A stretch of 64,000 bases of DNA from Natrialba taiwanensis DSM 12281 (GTDB lineage Archaea; Halobacteriota; Halobacteria; Halobacteriales; Natrialbaceae). The translations under genes were made by a program, and so were the position numbers. Position 1 is the first letter of the stretch; every line of letters starts with the position of its first letter. Of this stretch, positions 61,342-64,000 are shown one piece after another. The stretch lies in assembly GCF_000337595.1 (NCBI RefSeq), contig NZ_AOIL01000042.1, positions 55,903-119,902 of the forward strand. The letters run 5' to 3'. The notes below the pieces were generated by a model that did no database searches, had not been told where the DNA came from, and worked only from the letters and a program-made list of their open reading frames with translations.

Positions 61342-61746
61342 ATGGCACTGACACCCGAGACGCTCCCACGACACGAACTCAACGGACTTCCCGTCCGCAT
61401 CGTCGAGAGTGACGACGCCGAACGGGTTGGCCTCGAGGGCCGCGTCGTCATCGAGACGACCAATACGCTCTCGATCGAGGTTCGAGACGACGGGGAGTCT
61501 CGGGTCGTCATGGTGCCAAAATCGGGCTCGGTGTTCGAGTTCACGATCACAGATGACGCCGCCGACGCCGCGAAGGAGTCGGGGACCGCGTCCAAACTGG
61601 CCGACACTCAACCTGGTGGAGTCGAGCAATCGGAGACACCAGACGGCGCTGGCGAGGATGTGGCCTACGTTACGGTCGATGGATCACGACTGCTCTCACG
61701 ACCCGCCCGACGCACGGAAACGAATGGTGACTCACCATGGCAATAG
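61342..61746 (+). CDS. rnp1: Ribonuclease P protein component 1 (Rpp29)
   Basis: A 134-residue Sm-like barrel protein: LTPETLPRHELNGLPVRIVE, GLEGRVVIETTNTLSIEVRD, then VVMVPKSGSVFEFTI. Archaeal Rpp29 joins Rpp21 and the RNase P RNA to mature tRNA 5' ends. Its gene between uL29 and uS17 is a known archaeal arrangement. About 50 residues after the fold are unusual in length and Ser/Asp-rich. It overlaps uS17 by ten bases. Confidence 0.9.
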   Translation: MALTPETLPRHELNGLPVRIVESDDAERVGLEGRVVIETTNTLSIEVRDDGESRVVMVPKSGSVFEFTITDDAADAAKESGTASKLADTQPGGVEQSETPDGAGEDVAYVTVDGSRLLSRPARRTETNGDSPWQ

Positions 61747-62186
61747 GACTAGACGTTGAAACCCCTCCGGAACCAGAAAACCCGGAGGAATACGACTACG
61801 AGAAGTGTCCGTTCTACGGCGAGCTTTCCGTTCGAGGACAGATCCTCGAGGGGACCGTCGTCTCGACGGACATGGACAAGACCGTAGTCGTCGAACGAGA
61901 GTATGACGTAGCGGTTCCGAAATACGACCGCTCTATGAAACGTCGCTCGCGCATTCCGGCACACGTGCCGGGCGTGCTCGAGCCGCTCTCGGTCGGTGAC
62001 ACGGTCAAGATCGCAGAGACCCGACCACTGTCGAAGACCAAATCGCACGTGGTCGTCGAAGTAACCGAAGAAGCGACTGCGACAGATATCGCCGAGTTGA
62101 CCCGCCAGGCAGAGCCTGATCGGGAACTCTCGAGTGGCGATGTCACGCAGGGCGCAGAACCCGAGGCAACCGAGGGTGAGCAGTGA
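61737..62186 (+). CDS. rps17: Ribosomal protein uS17
   Basis: A 149-residue archaeal S17: [20 protein letters not shown], then [20 protein letters not shown] and [20 protein letters not shown]. An OB-fold binding 16S rRNA. The N- and C-terminal acidic extensions add about 40 residues. It overlaps the Rnp1 gene, so translation is coupled. Confidence 0.96.
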   Translation: MAIGLDVETPPEPENPEEYDYEKCPFYGELSVRGQILEGTVVSTDMDKTVVVEREYDVAVPKYDRSMKRRSRIPAHVPGVLEPLSVGDTVKIAETRPLSKTKSHVVVEVTEEATATDIAELTRQAEPDRELSSGDVTQGAEPEATEGEQ

Positions 62187-62584
62187 TGGAGGCGCTCAAA
62201 GCCGACGTCACGCAAGGCCTGAAGAAGGGCTCGCTGATCACGTGTGCCGACAACTCCGGCGCACGCGAACTCAAAGTCATTAGCGTCTCGGGCTACCACG
62301 GCACCAAGAACCGCCAGCCGAAGGCGGGTCTCGGTGACAAGGTAACCGTCTCCGTCACGAAGGGGACCCCCGAGATGCGCCGCCAGGTTCTTGAGGCCGT
62401 CATCGTCCGCCAGCGGAAGTCGATCCGCCGACCGGACGGTACGCGGCTGAAGTTCGAGGACAATGCGGCGGTCATCATCGACGAGAACGAAGAGCCCCGC
62501 GGGACGGAGATCAAGGGACCGATCGCCCGCGAGGTCGCAGAACGCTTCGGAGCAATCGCGTCCACCGCGACGATGATCGTATAG
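62186..62584 (+). CDS. rpl14: Ribosomal protein uL14
   Basis: A 132-residue L14: [40 protein letters not shown], and [23 protein letters not shown] at 62186 is preferred over the GTG at 62183; its first base is the last base of the uS17 stop. Confidence 0.97.
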   Translation: MEALKADVTQGLKKGSLITCADNSGARELKVISVSGYHGTKNRQPKAGLGDKVTVSVTKGTPEMRRQVLEAVIVRQRKSIRRPDGTRLKFEDNAAVIIDENEEPRGTEIKGPIAREVAERFGAIASTATMIV

Positions 62585-62588
62585 AACC

Positions 62589-62957
62589 ATGAGCAAGCAA
62601 CCACACAAACAGCGAACGCAGACCGAGCGTGCACCGCTGCACAAGCGACAGAAGCAGCTTCACGCGACGCTCTCCGAGGACCTCCGCGAGGAGTATGACA
62701 CCCGTCGCACCCGCGTCAACGCGGGTGACACCGTCGAGGTCATGCGCGGTGACTACGCCGGCGACGAAGGCGACGTCATCCGTGCAATCCTCGAAGACGG
62801 CGTCATCCACGTCGAGGACGTGACGGTCGAGACGGCAGACGGCGAGGAAGTTCCGCGCCCACTTGACCCCTCGAACGTTCGTATCACTGAACTCGATCTG
62901 GAGGACGAGCGTCGCGAGGCACGCCTCGAAGGCGATACAGAAGGTGATAGTGAATGA
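62589..62957 (+). CDS. rpl24: Ribosomal protein uL24
   Basis: A 122-residue L24 with a KOW motif ([20 protein letters not shown]) and a basic N-terminus ([20 protein letters not shown]). One of the early binders of 23S rRNA. Overlaps eS4 by four bases. Confidence 0.96.
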   Translation: MSKQPHKQRTQTERAPLHKRQKQLHATLSEDLREEYDTRRTRVNAGDTVEVMRGDYAGDEGDVIRAILEDGVIHVEDVTVETADGEEVPRPLDPSNVRITELDLEDERREARLEGDTEGDSE

Positions 62958-63700
62958 CGAAACACCAGAAGCGACTGTCAGTACCGAAGTCCTGGCCGGT
63001 CGAGCGCAAGACCGAGGTCTTCACGGTCAAGGCTGACGCGGGTCCGCATGGCGAGGAGGGTGTTCCCCTCGTCGTTCTCCTGCGGGACGTGCTCGGCTAC
63101 GTGGACTCGGCGAAGGAAGCGCGGTACGCCCTGTCGGAGGACTCGATCATCGTCAACGGCGAACCGATCAACGACGAGCAGCGACCGATCGGAATCTTCG
63201 ACATTCTCGCGTTCCCCGGTCGTGGCGAGTTCTACCGCGTCTTCCCCGACGAGGGTGGCCGTCTCGCCCTTACCGAAATCGACGAGGAGTCGGCGGATAG
63301 CCGCCTCGGCAAAATCGACGGGAAACAGCAGGTTCCGGGCGGCGACACGCAGCTGACGCTGCACGACGGGACGACCGTCCTCGTCGATGACGAGTTCAGT
63401 GCGAAGGACTCGGTCATCGTCGATAACGAAGACAAGTCGATCGTGGCCCACTTCCCCTACGAAGAGGGCGCGCTCGTGACGGCTATCCGTGGCAACCACG
63501 GTGGCAAGATCGGCGAGGTCGAATCGATCGACGTCACGCCCGGAAGCGGCTCGAACACCGTTACCGTCTCGACGGACGACGGTGCGTTCGAGACCGTCGA
63601 GGAGTACGTTGTCGTCATCGACGAGAACTTCACGGGTGAGGACTCCGACGCGGAGTCCGAGGAACGTCAGGCCGCGTCTGACGGCGGTGATGACGAATGA
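62954..63700 (+). CDS. rps4e: Ribosomal protein eS4
   Basis: A 248-residue archaeal S4e: [20 protein letters not shown], then the S4 RNA-binding part ([40 protein letters not shown]), and a KOW-like part ([20 protein letters not shown]). Not found in bacteria, which supports archaeal origin. Its stop overlaps the uL5 start by four bases. Confidence 0.96.
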   Translation: MTKHQKRLSVPKSWPVERKTEVFTVKADAGPHGEEGVPLVVLLRDVLGYVDSAKEARYALSEDSIIVNGEPINDEQRPIGIFDILAFPGRGEFYRVFPDEGGRLALTEIDEESADSRLGKIDGKQQVPGGDTQLTLHDGTTVLVDDEFSAKDSVIVDNEDKSIVAHFPYEEGALVTAIRGNHGGKIGEVESIDVTPGSGSNTVTVSTDDGAFETVEEYVVVIDENFTGEDSDAESEERQAASDGGDDE

Positions 63701-64000
63701 GCGACGCTGAGACCGGCGAGTTCCACGAGATGCGCGAACCCACCGTCGAGAAGGTCGTCGTCCACATGGGCGTCGGACAGGGTGGTCGCGAACTCGGTCG
63801 AGCGGAGGACATCATCGAGGAAGTCACCGAACAGGAGAGCGTCCGCACGCAGGCAAAGCGGACCGAACCTGACTTCGGGATTCGACAGGGCGATCCGATC
63901 GGTACGAAGGTCACCCTTCGTGGCGACGACGCCTACGAGTTCCTCGAGAAGTCGCTGCCGCTTGCGGATCTGTCGGCGACGCAGTTCGACGATACGGGCA
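63697..64000 (+). CDS. rpl5: Ribosomal protein uL5 (5' part, cut by window)
   Basis: The frame opens at ATG 63697 and runs to the end of the window: [40 protein letters not shown], then [21 protein letters not shown]5 binds 5S rRNA. About 100 residues are visible and the rest lies beyond 64000. Confidence 0.94.
   Translation, partial: MSDAETGEFHEMREPTVEKVVVHMGVGQGGRELGRAEDIIEEVTEQESVRTQAKRTEPDFGIRQGDPIGTKVTLRGDDAYEFLEKSLPLADLSATQFDDTG

Overview
The window is haloarchaeal chromosome. The proteins are strongly acidic, most genes are GC-rich, several genes have an AT-rich box 24 to 33 bases before the start codon (the leaderless-transcript arrangement common in halophilic archaea), and many secreted proteins carry a twin-arginine signal or a lipobox. 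The gene set (CDC48, archaeal L3-L4-L23-L2 ribosomal operon with RNase P Rpp29, HalOD1, DUF7344, DUF4330, PhiH1-type repressor) points to a class Halobacteria genome. A member of the Natrialbaceae is my best guess, by inference only.

Layout. 0-1.2 kb: 3' part of a cysteine-rich secreted surface protein on the minus strand. 1.8-17.8 kb: a surface-glycan locus with a sugar nucleotidyltransferase, a divergent STT3-like oligosaccharyltransferase, a polyprenyl glycosylphosphotransferase, three glycosyltransferases, two alkaline-phosphatase-superfamily proteins, a Wzy-like polymerase/ligase, an FkbM methyltransferase and a Wzx-like flippase. From about 10.7 to 17.85 kb this locus is markedly AT-rich, as expected for an exchanged surface-polysaccharide cassette. 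17.8-19.7 kb: a PhiH1-like repressor facing a two-gene coiled-coil operon across a palindromic operator candidate. 20-22.6 kb: a 23-residue-repeat membrane protein, a DUF4330 protein and a Tat lipoprotein.

22.9-26.5 kb holds the most unusual content. A secreted 511-residue protein has five Gln/Asn-rich beta-strand-like repeats resembling, in pattern only, bacterial curlin repeats. Divergent from it, a secreted 178-residue protein carries one rearranged copy of the same unit plus a coiled coil. Together they look like the major and minor subunits of an undescribed extracellular fibre or amyloid.

26.7-55.2 kb is mostly housekeeping: LarC, CDC48 preceded by a 21-codon overlapping ORF, an EamA transporter, a five-gene peptide/nickel-type ABC transporter, RNase HI, a Kef antiporter with RCK-C partner, methylglyoxal synthase near a VOC protein, PyrF, a GTPBP1-like GTPase, Mch, a CopZ-like chaperone, and tRNA-Gly(GCC) with a partial 3' duplication beside it. 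55.5-64 kb is the ribosomal protein operon (SPOUT methyltransferase, L3, L4, L23, L2, S19, L22, S3, L29, Rnp1, S17, L14, L24, S4e, start of L5), whose leader has a hairpin directly before the first start codon. No transposase, CRISPR array or rRNA was seen.
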